From positions 1,240,001 through 1,304,000 of the forward strand of contig NZ_CP107852.1 in NCBI RefSeq assembly GCF_036346875.1: a stretch of DNA of 64,000 nt. Direction: 5' to 3'. The translations under genes were made by a program, and so were the position numbers. Each line of letters opens with the position of its first letter. Positions within the stretch are counted from its first letter, which is position 1. Source of the stretch: Nocardia sp. NBC_00508 (GTDB lineage Bacteria > Actinomycetota > Actinomycetes > Mycobacteriales > Mycobacteriaceae). The notes under the pieces are model-generated. The model saw only the letters and a program-made list of their open reading frames with translations, did no database searches and was not told the origin of the DNA. This document shows positions 27,696-37,598 of this stretch, piece after piece.

Positions 27696-28478
27696 ATGTC
27701 ACCCGTGCAGCCGAGTCCCGTCACCACGATGTCCGATGCCCAGGATCGCCCGCAGCGCAGCGGCCCAGGCCGCGGCGTGCGCGCAGCGGCGGCCGTCCTG
27801 CTGGCGGCGTTGCTGGTCCCGGTGCTCGCGAGCTGCCTGCGGGTCCAGGTGTCGATGGGCTTGTCGTCCAACGACCGGGTGTCCGGGCGGATCGTCGCCG
27901 CCGTGGTGCCCGCAGGCCCCGACGACAAGGGTCCGCAGCTGAAGGCGCCCGAGTCGCTCGCGGCGAAGGTTCGCGTGGAGCCGTATGCCCAGGACGGATA
28001 CGCGGGCAGCCAGGTGTTCTTCGAGGATCTGTCGTTCGGCGAGGTGCAGCAGCTGGGGCAGCTGTCCGAGCAGACCCAGGGAATGTTCCAGCTGCACTTC
28101 CAGCGCACCGGCGACCTGGTCAGCCTGACCGGCCGGGTCGACCTGAAATCCGTTCCACCGCACGGCTCCGACGTGCAGTTCACCATCGCGTTCCCGGCCC
28201 GCGTCGCGAAGACCAACGGCAGCCGCGAGGGCGACAACATCGTCTCCTGGAAGCTGCCGCCCGGCGACGTCTCCACGCTGCGCGCCGAGGTCAGCTATGC
28301 CGACCCGAACACCCGCTCGTTCGCAGGCTGGGCCGGCATCGTCGGCGGCATTACCCTCGCGGTGGCCGCCGTCATCGCCGCACTGGCCTACCTGGACCGC
28401 AACCCCGCCCCGCCCGGCGCGCCGGAAGCCGGGTTCTCGCTGAGCCGCTGGTGGCGCTCGGCAACCCAGAATCGCTGA
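27696..28478 (+). CDS. lppM: LppM family lipoprotein
   Basis: 260 aa from ATG 27696; ATG 27729 is an equally plausible start. Signal peptide with lipobox LVPVLASC, so lipid-anchored at about residue 47. The LppM domain follows (VQVSMGLSSNDRVSGRIVAAVV...), and a transmembrane helix is near the C-terminus (AGIVGGITLAVAAVIAALAY). In M. tuberculosis the homologue Rv2171 occupies the same position and influences phagocyte interaction. It sits between two carotenoid genes here. Confidence 0.88.
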   Translation: MSPVQPSPVTTMSDAQDRPQRSGPGRGVRAAAAVLLAALLVPVLASCLRVQVSMGLSSNDRVSGRIVAAVVPAGPDDKGPQLKAPESLAAKVRVEPYAQDGYAGSQVFFEDLSFGEVQQLGQLSEQTQGMFQLHFQRTGDLVSLTGRVDLKSVPPHGSDVQFTIAFPARVAKTNGSREGDNIVSWKLPPGDVSTLRAEVSYADPNTRSFAGWAGIVGGITLAVAAVIAALAYLDRNPAPPGAPEAGFSLSRWWRSATQNR

Positions 28479-28513
28479 GCGGACCGTCGGTGCGCCGGGA
28501 TACCGTGGCGCCC

Positions 28514-29680
28514 ATGGTGAGTGCCGATAGGCCGAAAACGTTGCGCGCGAGCTCGATCCTGCCCACCTGTGCCACGACGCTGGCAGTGCTCGGCGCGGGT
28601 ATCGCGCTATACAACCGGATCACCGTGCCGCGGCTGGGAAATACACCGACGACGGTGATCGAACCGGTCACCGTCTGCGTCCCGGCGCGCGACGAGGCCG
28701 ACCGGCTACCCGATCTGATCGCCGATCTGCGTGCCCAGGTGGGAATTCCGCGCATGGCGGTGCGCATCCTCGACGATGGTTCCACCGACGACACCTCCGC
28801 CGCCGCGCGCGCGGCGATCGATGGCGATTCCCGATTCACCCTGCTGCGCACCGAGTCCGACCCGGCCCCCGGCTGGACCGGCAAGGCGGCGGCCTGCGCC
28901 CGGCTGGCCGAGGATGTGGCGACGCCGGTGTTGATCTTCCTGGACGCCGATGTGCGCGTGGCCCCCACGGCTCTCGCGGCGGCGGTGGGCGCCCTGCGCA
29001 GGAGCGAAGTCGCGCTGGTCTCGCCGTGGCCGCACCAGGTGGCCGGATCGGCCGTGGAGGAGGTGGTGCAGCCCCTGCTGTGCTGGTCGTGGGCCTCGAC
29101 GCTGCCGATCGCCGCCGCCGACCGGAGCCTGCGCCCGTCCACGGCGGTGGCCTGCGGCCAATTCCTCGTGTTCGACAACGCCGGGTACCGCGCGGTGGGT
29201 GGCCACGCCGCGGTGGCCGGGAGCGTCACCGAGGACCTCGAGATCGCGCGCACGCTGCGCCGAGCCGGTCATGGCACGGCTTTGGTGGCGGCGGGGCCGC
29301 TGGCGCGAACCAGGATGTACCGCGGCGCAGGCGAACTCGACGCCGGCTACACCCGCTGGCTCTGGTCGGCCTATGACGGAACGGTGACGGGCGGAGCCGC
29401 GGTGGGAATGCTTGCCGCCCTTGCCTATTGGCTGCCGCCGACCGCCGCCGTGCTCGGCAGAGGTCCGATCCGGCGGACCGGCCTGGCCGGCTATCTCGCC
29501 TCCGTCGTCGGCCGACTGCTGGCCCGCTCGACCGAGACCGGTGGCCCGCTCCGGTACCCGGATGTTCTCGCCGCCCTCGCACATCCGCTGTCGGTGGGCG
29601 CGTACCTGCTGCTGTGGGCGCGTTCGCACCGTGCCCGCCGCCGGGGCACGGTGCGCTGGAAAGGTCGCCTTCTGGAATAA
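28514..29680 (+). CDS. GT2-family glycosyltransferase, probably carotenoid-linked
   Basis: 388 aa. N-terminal helix (about 15-35), then the GT-A domain: TVCVPARDEADRLPDLI, RILDDGSTDDT, the DxD-type FLDADVRV, and TEDLEIARTLRRAGH. One or two helices are seen near the C-terminus. Resembles CruG-type and other polyprenyl/carotenoid GT2 enzymes. Position after the CrtO/CrtD-like and CruF genes suggests it glycosylates the hydroxyl made by CruF. Substrate is an inference. Confidence 0.7.
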   Translation: MVSADRPKTLRASSILPTCATTLAVLGAGIALYNRITVPRLGNTPTTVIEPVTVCVPARDEADRLPDLIADLRAQVGIPRMAVRILDDGSTDDTSAAARAAIDGDSRFTLLRTESDPAPGWTGKAAACARLAEDVATPVLIFLDADVRVAPTALAAAVGALRRSEVALVSPWPHQVAGSAVEEVVQPLLCWSWASTLPIAAADRSLRPSTAVACGQFLVFDNAGYRAVGGHAAVAGSVTEDLEIARTLRRAGHGTALVAAGPLARTRMYRGAGELDAGYTRWLWSAYDGTVTGGAAVGMLAALAYWLPPTAAVLGRGPIRRTGLAGYLASVVGRLLARSTETGGPLRYPDVLAALAHPLSVGAYLLLWARSHRARRRGTVRWKGRLLE

Positions 29681-29688
29681 CGTGGGTG

Positions 29689-29731
29689 GGCATCGTGCCC
29701 CTGCGCCCTCGGACGGTCAGGGGCGATGGCC
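29689..29731. terminator. Convergent hairpin between GT2 and the exported protein gene
   Basis: GGGCATCGTGCCCCTG pairs with CAGGGGCGATGGCC with one bulge, around a 14-nt loop, in the 65-nt gap between two genes that end facing each other. Likely a bidirectional terminator. Confidence 0.6.
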
Positions 29732-29745
29732 CTGCGGCTGGACAC

Positions 29746-30453
29746 TCACGGCACGGTGGCGATCCCGACTGTCGGCAGGAAGTGGCAGGACCTGGCACCG
29801 TTCTGGACCGTGCCGAACACCGCGGCGAGCACGGTGCCACGGCCGGTGTCCACCGGGACCGCGCGCACGCCGCCCATCGGAAGCGACGCGAAGAGGAAGT
29901 CCTGGATCGCCTGCTCGGCGGCGGGCCGCAGTTCCGGCGGAACGGCGGCGGGGATCATCCCGCGGGCGACCTCCGACAGCGGCCCCATCCCGGCCGTGCC
30001 GCTGCGTCCGGTGCTCAGGTTGACCCAGGCGACGTGCATGCCCGCGGTGTTCGGGCCGTCCGGCCCGAGCCCGTAGGGCACGAAGGTGAACATGGCCTGC
30101 CCCGATTTGACGGCGCTGAGGTCCAGGCCGGGAATCTGCACGGTGTTCTTCGGCCACGGGCCCGGAATGGAGCCCGCCACCGCGGGCGCCATGCCGAGGG
30201 TGGTGTTGTCGACGCACAACGCCGCCGCGGCTGGATACAGGAACGGCTCGATGCCGAGCGTGCGCAGCGCGTTGAGCGCTGAGTGGTAGACACCCAACAG
30301 ATCACCGGGGGCGACGGTCTGCGTGGTGCGATCGGGGAATGCCGGAGCCGGGGTGTCCGGGGCCGCGAGCGCGGCACCCGGCCCCGCGAGTGCGAGGGCG
30401 ACCGAACTGGTCGCGACAGCGGACAACAAGCTCAGACGACGCAACATGATCAC
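29746..30453 (-). CDS. Exported protein of unknown function
   Basis: 235 aa. Signal peptide MIMLRRLSLLSAVATSSVALALAGPGAALAA with a likely signal peptidase I site after ALA. The mature part is Gly/Pro/Val-rich with two cysteines far apart (LCVDNTT near residue 80 and ARSCHF near the C-terminus) that could form a disulfide. No domain recognised. It is transcribed away from the sulfur operon and is not part of it. Confidence 0.7.
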   Translation of the reverse strand: MIMLRRLSLLSAVATSSVALALAGPGAALAAPDTPAPAFPDRTTQTVAPGDLLGVYHSALNALRTLGIEPFLYPAAAALCVDNTTLGMAPAVAGSIPGPWPKNTVQIPGLDLSAVKSGQAMFTFVPYGLGPDGPNTAGMHVAWVNLSTGRSGTAGMGPLSEVARGMIPAAVPPELRPAAEQAIQDFLFASLPMGGVRAVPVDTGRGTVLAAVFGTVQNGARSCHFLPTVGIATVP

Positions 30454-30831
30454 GAAACCTCCTCATCGGCGGAACGATCGAGGGGCACAGTACTCCGGCA
30501 AACGCACTCAACAGCCGGGATTGCGGACAGCAATTTCGCAGCAGTCCAGTTTGCCCGAATCGAGCCGACGCGCTGGTCCGCCACCACAGGCAAGGCCGTA
30601 TGCTGCATCGCGCCGCCGCTATTCGGCGCACGCGCCCCGCGCGTGATGAGGCGACGAGGTCCGCACCGCTGTCGACGCGGTAGCGCACGCCTGGCAACTA
30701 CAAAGATCCGATGAATCCGGGCGCGACAAGGTCTACGCTCACGGTGATTACTTCTCTTGTTCCGCGATCCGCTTGCTGGGCATCATGATTCGGCTCGACC
30801 CTTACATCGGTTGACGGGGGGTCGGCACCAA
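30454..30831. other. Non-coding stretch before the S-box riboswitch
   Basis: About 380 nt with no supportable gene on either strand. It must hold the promoters of the divergent exported-protein gene and of the sulfur operon, but I could not pick either with confidence. Confidence 0.4.
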
Positions 30832-30919
30832 CCATCCAGAGCGACCGAGAGACCTGGCTCGTCGACGTCGCAGCAACCCCCCGGTCACCGGGTGCGGGTG
30901 CTTCCGCCGGGACCGATGG
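30832..30919 (+). ncRNA. SAM-I (S-box) riboswitch in front of the organosulfur operon
   Basis: P1 is CCATC (30832-30836) with GATGG (30915-30919). Inside are AGAG, a P2 stem GCGAC/GTCGC with GAGAGAC, the conserved GCAGCAACC, a P3 hairpin CCCGG/CCGGG, and GGTGCTTCC, in the order of the S-box consensus. The Shine-Dalgarno GGAGG (30918-30922) overlaps the 3' strand of P1 and is 7 nt before the GTG start at 30930. SAM binding, which stabilises P1, should therefore hide the ribosome site. No terminator hairpin follows, so translational control is inferred. Confidence 0.82.
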
Positions 30920-30929
30920 AGGAACCGAA

Positions 30930-31918
30930 GTGATCATCGAGGACCCGTCATGGAGTTCCCCCGCCCCCGGAACCACCGCGCCCGGCAGCGCATCCGCGCG
31001 AGGGGGTGGAACACCCACCGTGGCCAAGGCCCGCCACCCCTGGCGGTGGGTGGTCAGCGCCGTCGCGCTGATCCTGCTCGCCCAGTTCGTGCACGGGCTC
31101 GCCACCAATCCCGGCTGGGACTGGCCGACGTTCGCGCAGTACATCACGGCGAAATCGGTGCTGTCGGCCTTGCGGGTGACCTTGGAACTGACTCTGTGGG
31201 GCACCGCGCTGGGATTCCTGCTCGGCACCGCGCTCGCGGTCGCCCGGCTGTCGAACAATCCGGTGTTGCGGGTGATCTCGTGGGTCTACATCTGGGCGTT
31301 CCGCTCCATCCCACTGATCGTGCAGTTGCTGTTCTGGTTCAACATCGCCTACCTGTACCAGACGCTCTCGGTCGGCATCCCGTTCGGCCCGGCGTTGTTC
31401 ACCTTCGAGGTAAACGGGGTGATCAGCGGTTTCACCGCCGCGGTGATCGGCCTGGCCCTGCACCAGGCGGCGTATTCGGCCGAGATCATCCGCGCGGGGT
31501 TCATCTCGGTCGACGCGGGCCAGCTGGAAGCGGCCGCCGCGCTGGGGATTCCGCGGCTGCGGCAGTTCCGCACCGTGGTGGTCCCGCAGGCGATGCGCTC
31601 GATCCTGCCGAATGCGACCAACGAGGTGATCAGCCTCTTCAAGGGGACCTCGATCGTGTCGGTGATGGCGATCGCCGAGCTGTTCTACCAGGTCCAGGTG
31701 ATCTACGGGCGCAACGGACGGGTGGTGCCGCTGCTGATGGTCGCGACGGTCTGGTACATCGTGCTCACCACCGTGTTGTCGGTGGCGCAGTACTACATCG
31801 AGCGCCACTACGCCAAAGGCGCGCACCGCACCCCGCCACCGTCACCGCTCCAGCGCACGTGGCAGAAACTGCGGGAAGTCGCCGAGATCGGTTCCGCCGC
31901 ACCGCGCGGAGCGACGCG

Positions 31919-31922
<4 letters not shown>
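30930..31922 (+). CDS. Amino-acid-type ABC transporter permease
   Basis: 330 aa. Hydrophilic N-terminal tail of about 35 residues, then five or so transmembrane helices of the polar amino acid permease (HisM/GlnP) type. The coupling EAA loop is AAALGIPRLRQFRTVVVPQAMRSILPN. Downstream of the S-box riboswitch, so likely induced when SAM is scarce; import of methionine, cystine or a related thio-compound is the best guess. Stop overlaps the ATPase start (ATGA). Confidence 0.9.
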
Positions 31923-32685
<763 letters not shown>

Positions 32686-32686
<1 letters not shown>

Positions 32687-33660
32687 TGAACAGGTATCCG
32701 ATGAAGCTTTCCGCCCTGGTCGCCGCCGCCGCGACGGGAGTCGTGCTGCTGGCCACCGGCTGCACCGAACCCGAGGCGGACTCCGCCGCGCAGCCCGCGG
32801 GTTCGATCACCTTCGACCTCTCCCCCGCCCAGTCCGGTCGCGTCCGGGCCGCGAAGGTCGACGCCATCGCCGCGGAGGTGCCGCGGGCGATCCGCGACCG
32901 CGGCACCCTGATCGTGACCGGCGCGTCCGGCGCCGCGCCGCCGCTGCGGTTCTACGCCACCGACGACAAGACCGTGGTCGGCTCCGAAGTCGACTTCGCC
33001 TCGCTGATCGCGGACATCCTCGGGCTGAAACTCGACGCGCAGGTGGCGGATTGGTCGCAGAACTTCGTGCGGGTGGATTCCGGCGAGGTGGACGCGTTCA
33101 TCTCCAACGTGACCGTCACCGAGGAGCGCAAGGAGAAGTACGACTTCGCGACCTACCGCAAGGACAATGTCGCGTTGGAGGTGCCGATCCAGAGCAAGCT
33201 CGAATTCAAGGACCGCACCAGCCTGGCGGGCAAGCGGATCGGCGTAGGCACCGGCACCAACCAGGAGCAGCTGCTGGTCAAGTGGAACGAGCAGAATCGG
33301 GCCGAGGGCCTGGCGCCGATCGACATCGCCTACTTCCAGCAGACCACCGACTACTACCTGGCGCTGGCCTCGCAGCGGCTGGACGGCTATCTCGGCCCCA
33401 ACCCGACCGCGATCTACCACGCGGCCACCGCGAAGCAGACCAAGATCGTGGGCACTTTCTCCGGTGCGGGCGACGCGCTGCAAGGCGAGATCGCTGTGCT
33501 CACCAAGAAAGACAACGGGCTGATCACCGCCGTGCAGCACGCGCTGGCCCACGCCATCGAGCACGGCGCCTACCAGCAGGTGATCGACCGGTGGGCGCTG
33601 CGGAGCGAGGCGGTTACCGAAGCGCGGATCAATCCGCCCGGCCTGCCGAAGAAGCGCTGA
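32686..33660 (+). CDS. Family 3 substrate-binding lipoprotein
   Basis: 324 aa. ATG 32686 shares one base with the stop of the ATPase; ATG 32701 is an alternative. Lipobox LLATGC gives a lipid-anchored protein after about residue 26. The SBP_bac_3 domain includes PPLRFYATDDKTVVGSEVDF, DAFISNVTVTEERKEKYDF, and GKRIGVGTGTNQEQLL. The N-terminal region before the domain is longer than usual. Ligand unknown; a sulfur-containing amino acid or derivative is suggested by the riboswitch. Confidence 0.9.
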
Positions 33661-33702
33661 GCCGATGCCACACCTGCCCGCCGCCAGTTCGGGAGCGACC
33701 GC

Positions 33703-34815
33703 ATGAAGTTCCTGCTGTTCACCCTCGTCACCCGGGTGCCGGACCCGCGGACCGGCCGCCTGCCCGGCACCCGCGAGCGCCTGCGCGATGTCGTCGGCCA
33801 GGCGCGGCTGGCCGAGGAACTCGGCTACGACGGGTTCGCCGTCGGCGAACGCCACGAGGACCCGTTCCTGTCCGCCGCGCCACCGGTGATCCTCGCGCAC
33901 CTTGCCGCGGTGACCTCGCGGATCACGCTGTTCACCGCGGCGACCACGCTGAGCCTGCTCGACCCGGTGCGCGCCTTCGAGGACTACTCGACGCTGGACA
34001 ACCTGTCCGGCGGGCGGCTGGAGCTGATCATCGGCAAGGGCAACGGCGCCGCGCAGGCGCAGCTGTTCCACGTCACCACCGCGGACCAGTGGGATCGCAA
34101 TCGCGAAGGCTACGAGCTCTTTCGCGCACTGTGGGCCAGCGACAGCGTCACCTGGTCCGGCCGGTTCCGTCCGCCGCTGCGGGATGCCGCGGCGTTGCCG
34201 CGGCCGCTGCAGCCGACGATCCGGATCTGGCACGGGAGCGCGACCAGCCGCGACTCGGTGGAACTGGCCGCGCGCCACGGTGATCCGCTGTTCTCGGCGA
34301 ACGTCACCAATCCGATCGAGCCCTACGCCGAGCTGGTGGGCCACTACCGGGAGCGCTGGGCGTTCTACGGCAATGACCCGGCCGACGCGCTGGTCGGAGC
34401 GGGCACCGCAGGCTTCCAGGTGGCACGCACCTCGCAAGAGGCGCGGGCGGCTTACGCACCGATCTTCGAGGCGCGCCTGGCGTTGGCGCGCAAGCTCGGG
34501 CTGCCCGTCGTGTTCGAGAACCTCAACGACTTCGTGGCGCGCAGTTCGGCGTTGATCGGCAGCCCCGAGCAGGTGATCGACAAGGTCGGCCGCCAGCACG
34601 AGCAGCTCGGCCACGAGGTGATCCACCTGTCCGCCGAGCGCGACGGACGCCCCGAACCGCAGTACCTGGAAGGCCTCGAGCTGTTCCAGGCCGAGGTGGC
34701 GCCGGAACTGCGCCGCCGCATTCCCAGCCGACCGTTGGCGACCGCCGTCGCCGACGCCGATCCCGACCCGGGCGAGGAGTTCGCCCGTACCGAAGTATCT
34801 GGAGTTGCCCAGTGA
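33703..34815 (+). CDS. Luciferase-like (LLM) flavin monooxygenase 1
   Basis: 370 aa TIM-barrel flavin-dependent oxidoreductase: AEELGYDGFAVGERHEDPFLSAAPP, SRITLFTAATTLSLLDPVRAFEDYSTLDNLSGGRLELIIGKG described here as two blocks, and a C-terminal region with GSPEQVIDKV. Uses reduced FMN supplied by a separate reductase in the family. Starts 42 nt after the binding protein gene. In this operon it is likely to oxidise the imported organosulfur compound or an intermediate. Its stop overlaps the next start (GTGA). Confidence 0.85.
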   Translation: MKFLLFTLVTRVPDPRTGRLPGTRERLRDVVGQARLAEELGYDGFAVGERHEDPFLSAAPPVILAHLAAVTSRITLFTAATTLSLLDPVRAFEDYSTLDNLSGGRLELIIGKGNGAAQAQLFHVTTADQWDRNREGYELFRALWASDSVTWSGRFRPPLRDAAALPRPLQPTIRIWHGSATSRDSVELAARHGDPLFSANVTNPIEPYAELVGHYRERWAFYGNDPADALVGAGTAGFQVARTSQEARAAYAPIFEARLALARKLGLPVVFENLNDFVARSSALIGSPEQVIDKVGRQHEQLGHEVIHLSAERDGRPEPQYLEGLELFQAEVAPELRRRIPSRPLATAVADADPDPGEEFARTEVSGVAQ

Positions 34816-36431
34816 TCCGATCCCGTCACCGAATCCTAGCGCTGGCCGGCGCGCTGGCCGCGGCCACCACGATGGCCGCCTGCCGCAGTGATTCGGCCGC
34901 GCCCGGTGGTGACGCGGGCCCGCCTCAGCCCGGCGGCACCATGCGCTATGGCCTGTCCCAGGCGCCGACCTGCTCGGACCCGGCGCAGGCCGGTACCAAC
35001 CAGACGCTCTACGTGGCCCGGCAGATCGTCGATTCGCTGACCGACCAGGACCCGGCCACCGGCGAGCTGGAGCCGTGGCTGGCGCAGCGCTGGGAGGTGA
35101 CCCCGGACGCGAAGGTGTTCACCTTCCATCTCGCCGACGGCGTCACCTTCAGCGACGGAACGCCGCTCACCGCCGACTCGGTGCGCAACACGTTCGACTC
35201 GATCATCAGGCTGGGCTCCGGCAAGGCGCCGCTCGCCAGCAGCTATCTCACCAATTACGTCGGCACCACCGCCGTCGACCGGCTCACCGCGCGGGTGGAG
35301 TTCAGCAAGCCCAACGCGCAGTTCCTGCAAGCGTCCTCGACCACGCAGCTCGGCATCCTGGCCGACGTGACCACGGCCGAGCCCGCCGAGCAGCGCTGCC
35401 TCGGCGACAACGTCGGCAGCGGGCCGTTCACCTACGCGGCCTACCGCCAGGACGCGGCCGTGACGCTGGCCAAGCGCACCGGCTACCAGTGGGGTTCGGC
35501 GGTGTTCGCGCATCGCGGGGAGGCCTACCTCGACAAGATCGAGTTCACCGTGGTGCCCGAATCCGGGGTGCGCACCGGCAGTCTGGCCTCCGGGCAGCTG
35601 GACGCGATCAGCGACGCGCTGCCCCAGGACGCGCCGCAGATCGAAGCGACAGGCGGGCGGGTGCTCAGCACCGCCAATCCCGGTGTGCCGTTCGGGTTCC
35701 AGACCAACGTCACCCGCGGACCGCTGCGCGACCCTGCGGTGCGCCAGGCGCTGCTGCCCGCCATCGACCGCGAGCAGCTGGTGGACACCGTGCTCGGCCC
35801 CCAGTTCAAGCCCGCGACCAGCGCACTGGCCAGCAGCACGCCCGGCTACACGGATCTCTCGGCGCGCTTGGCCTACGATCCCGCCAAGGCGCGCGGCATT
35901 CTCGACCTGGCGGGCTGGGTGCCCGGGCCGGACGGTATCCGCGCGAAGAACGGTGAGCGGCTGTCGTTCTCGGTGATCTTCAGTCAGGTGTTCGCGGGCA
36001 ACCAGGCGATCATCGAGCTGGTGCAGCAGCAGCTGCGGCAGGCCGGGGTCGAGCTGACCCTGGACCTGGTGTCGGTCGCGGAGACCACGGCCCGGCAGAA
36101 CGCCAAGAACTTCGACACCAGCTACTACAACACCACTCGCGCCGACGGCGACATCCTGCGCACCTCGTTCGGCCTCGACGGCCGCAATCTCAACGGTCGC
36201 GAGCCGATTCCCGCGCTGGACGACGCGCTGACCGGGCAGCTGAGCACCGCGGACACCGCGGCGCGCAACGCGTTGATCGGCACCGCGCAACAGCAGATCC
36301 TCGACGCGGGGTTGTGGATCCCCACCGTCGAGCTGTCCCAGGCGATCGGGGCGAGTGCGAATACCCGGGATCTGAAGTTCGAAGCCTCGGCGCGGCTACA
36401 GTTCTTCGACGCCTGGCTGAGCGGACGGTAG
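34812..36431 (+). CDS. Peptide-type (family 5) substrate-binding lipoprotein
   Basis: 539 aa. Lipobox TTMAAC gives a lipid anchor at about residue 24. SBP_bac_5 domain: GGTMRYGLSQAPTCSDPAQ, EPWLAQRWEVTPDAKVFTFHL, DGVTFSDGTPLTADSVRNTFD. This is the DppA/OppA/NikA group, which besides peptides carries nickel, glutathione, opines and other small ligands. Translationally coupled to LLM 1. Confidence 0.9.
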   Translation: MIRSRHRILALAGALAAATTMAACRSDSAAPGGDAGPPQPGGTMRYGLSQAPTCSDPAQAGTNQTLYVARQIVDSLTDQDPATGELEPWLAQRWEVTPDAKVFTFHLADGVTFSDGTPLTADSVRNTFDSIIRLGSGKAPLASSYLTNYVGTTAVDRLTARVEFSKPNAQFLQASSTTQLGILADVTTAEPAEQRCLGDNVGSGPFTYAAYRQDAAVTLAKRTGYQWGSAVFAHRGEAYLDKIEFTVVPESGVRTGSLASGQLDAISDALPQDAPQIEATGGRVLSTANPGVPFGFQTNVTRGPLRDPAVRQALLPAIDREQLVDTVLGPQFKPATSALASSTPGYTDLSARLAYDPAKARGILDLAGWVPGPDGIRAKNGERLSFSVIFSQVFAGNQAIIELVQQQLRQAGVELTLDLVSVAETTARQNAKNFDTSYYNTTRADGDILRTSFGLDGRNLNGREPIPALDDALTGQLSTADTAARNALIGTAQQQILDAGLWIPTVELSQAIGASANTRDLKFEASARLQFFDAWLSGR

Positions 36432-36433
36432 CC

Positions 36434-37438
36434 ATGGCGCGTTATCTGGCCCTGCGGGCGCTGCAGGCGCTCTGGGTGCTGTGGGCGGCGTTCACGCTGT
36501 CGTTCGTGGTGCTGTACCTGCTGCCCGCCGACCCGGTCTCGATCGCGGCCGACGGCGCGGGCGCGGGCACGCCGGTGGACAAAGCCGCCATCGCCGAGCT
36601 GCAGGCGCGCTACGGGCTGGATCGGCCGCTGTGGGAACAGTATTGGACCGCGCTCGGGCACGCCGTCCGTGGTGATCTCGGGCACTCCATCGTCACCGGG
36701 CAGCCCGTCACCGACGCGATCGGCGACGCGCTGCCCGCCACCCTCCAACTGACCGGCACGGCGTTGCTTCTCGCGGTTCTCGGTGGTGTTTCGCTCGCGT
36801 TCGCGGCGACCTACATTCGCCGTCCGTGGCTGCGCGGCGCTCTGGCCGCACTGCCGTCACTGGGGGTCTCGGTACCGACCTTCTGGACCGGACTGCTGCT
36901 ACTGCAACTGTTCTCGTTCCATTGGCGGCTGGCACCCGCGTTCGGCGGGCACGGCTTCGCGGGCACCGTGCTGCCCGCGCTCACCCTGGCCCTGCCGATC
37001 GGCGCGGTGATCGCGCAAGTGCTCACCGCCGGGCTCGAAACCACCTGGCGCCAGCCGTTCGTCGACGTGGCGCTGGCCAAGGGCGGATCGCGCTGGTGGG
37101 TACAGCTGACCCATGTGCTGCGCCCGGCCAGCGTGCCCGCGTTCACCATCGCGGGCGTCCTGGTCGGCAACATGCTGGCCGGATCGGTGGTGGTCGAGAC
37201 GGTGTTCGCCCGCCAAGGCGTCGGGCGGCTGACCCAGACCGCCGTGCTGGCCCAGGACATCCCGGTGGTGCAGGGCGTCGTGCTGCTCACCTCGGCGGTG
37301 TTCGTCAGCGTGAACCTCGCGGTGGACCTGATCTACCCGCTGCTCGACCCGCGAATCGCGGCGCGGTCGCGCGGCGGCGCGGACGAGTCCGAGCACACCA
37401 CTGCCGACGCGGCCGAGGAGGCGATCATCCGTGCCTGA
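36434..37438 (+). CDS. Peptide-type ABC permease (DppB-like)
   Basis: 334 aa from ATG 36434, two bases after the previous stop; a longer open frame upstream overlaps the binding protein gene. Six helices. The coupling loop is VDVALAKGGSRWWVQLTHVLRPASVPA, and the family end FARQGVGRLTQTAVLAQDIPVVQG is present. Forms the channel with the DppC-like permease. Confidence 0.92.
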   Translation: MARYLALRALQALWVLWAAFTLSFVVLYLLPADPVSIAADGAGAGTPVDKAAIAELQARYGLDRPLWEQYWTALGHAVRGDLGHSIVTGQPVTDAIGDALPATLQLTGTALLLAVLGGVSLAFAATYIRRPWLRGALAALPSLGVSVPTFWTGLLLLQLFSFHWRLAPAFGGHGFAGTVLPALTLALPIGAVIAQVLTAGLETTWRQPFVDVALAKGGSRWWVQLTHVLRPASVPAFTIAGVLVGNMLAGSVVVETVFARQGVGRLTQTAVLAQDIPVVQGVVLLTSAVFVSVNLAVDLIYPLLDPRIAARSRGGADESEHTTADAAEEAIIRA

Positions 37439-37598
37439 TGCTGACGGTCTCGAGGACGGGCGTGGTTTCCATGGCGTTGACGCCGTCGAGTGCGGCGATG
37501 CGTTCGGTGCGGAAACGGCTCCGATCAGCGGTGTCGCGGCAGTCGACCCATTGTCTGTACCAGTGGTGCCGCGTGCAGAGGAGGTGACTCGTGGTTGA
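37431..37598 (+). CDS. 55-codon coupled ORF between the two permease genes
   Basis: GTG start lies inside the last 8 nt of the DppB-like gene, and the TGA lies inside the first 8 nt of the DppC-like gene, so the frame exactly spans the gap. Product VPDADGLEDGRGFHGVDAVE..., acidic, with no recognised domain and third-position GC well below the neighbours. The opposite strand of the same stretch reads WYRQWVDCRDTADRSRFR, which faintly resembles a WYL-domain C-terminus, so the segment may be a decayed fragment used as a linker. Confidence 0.35.
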   Translation: MPDADGLEDGRGFHGVDAVECGDAFGAETAPISGVAAVDPLSVPVVPRAEEVTRG

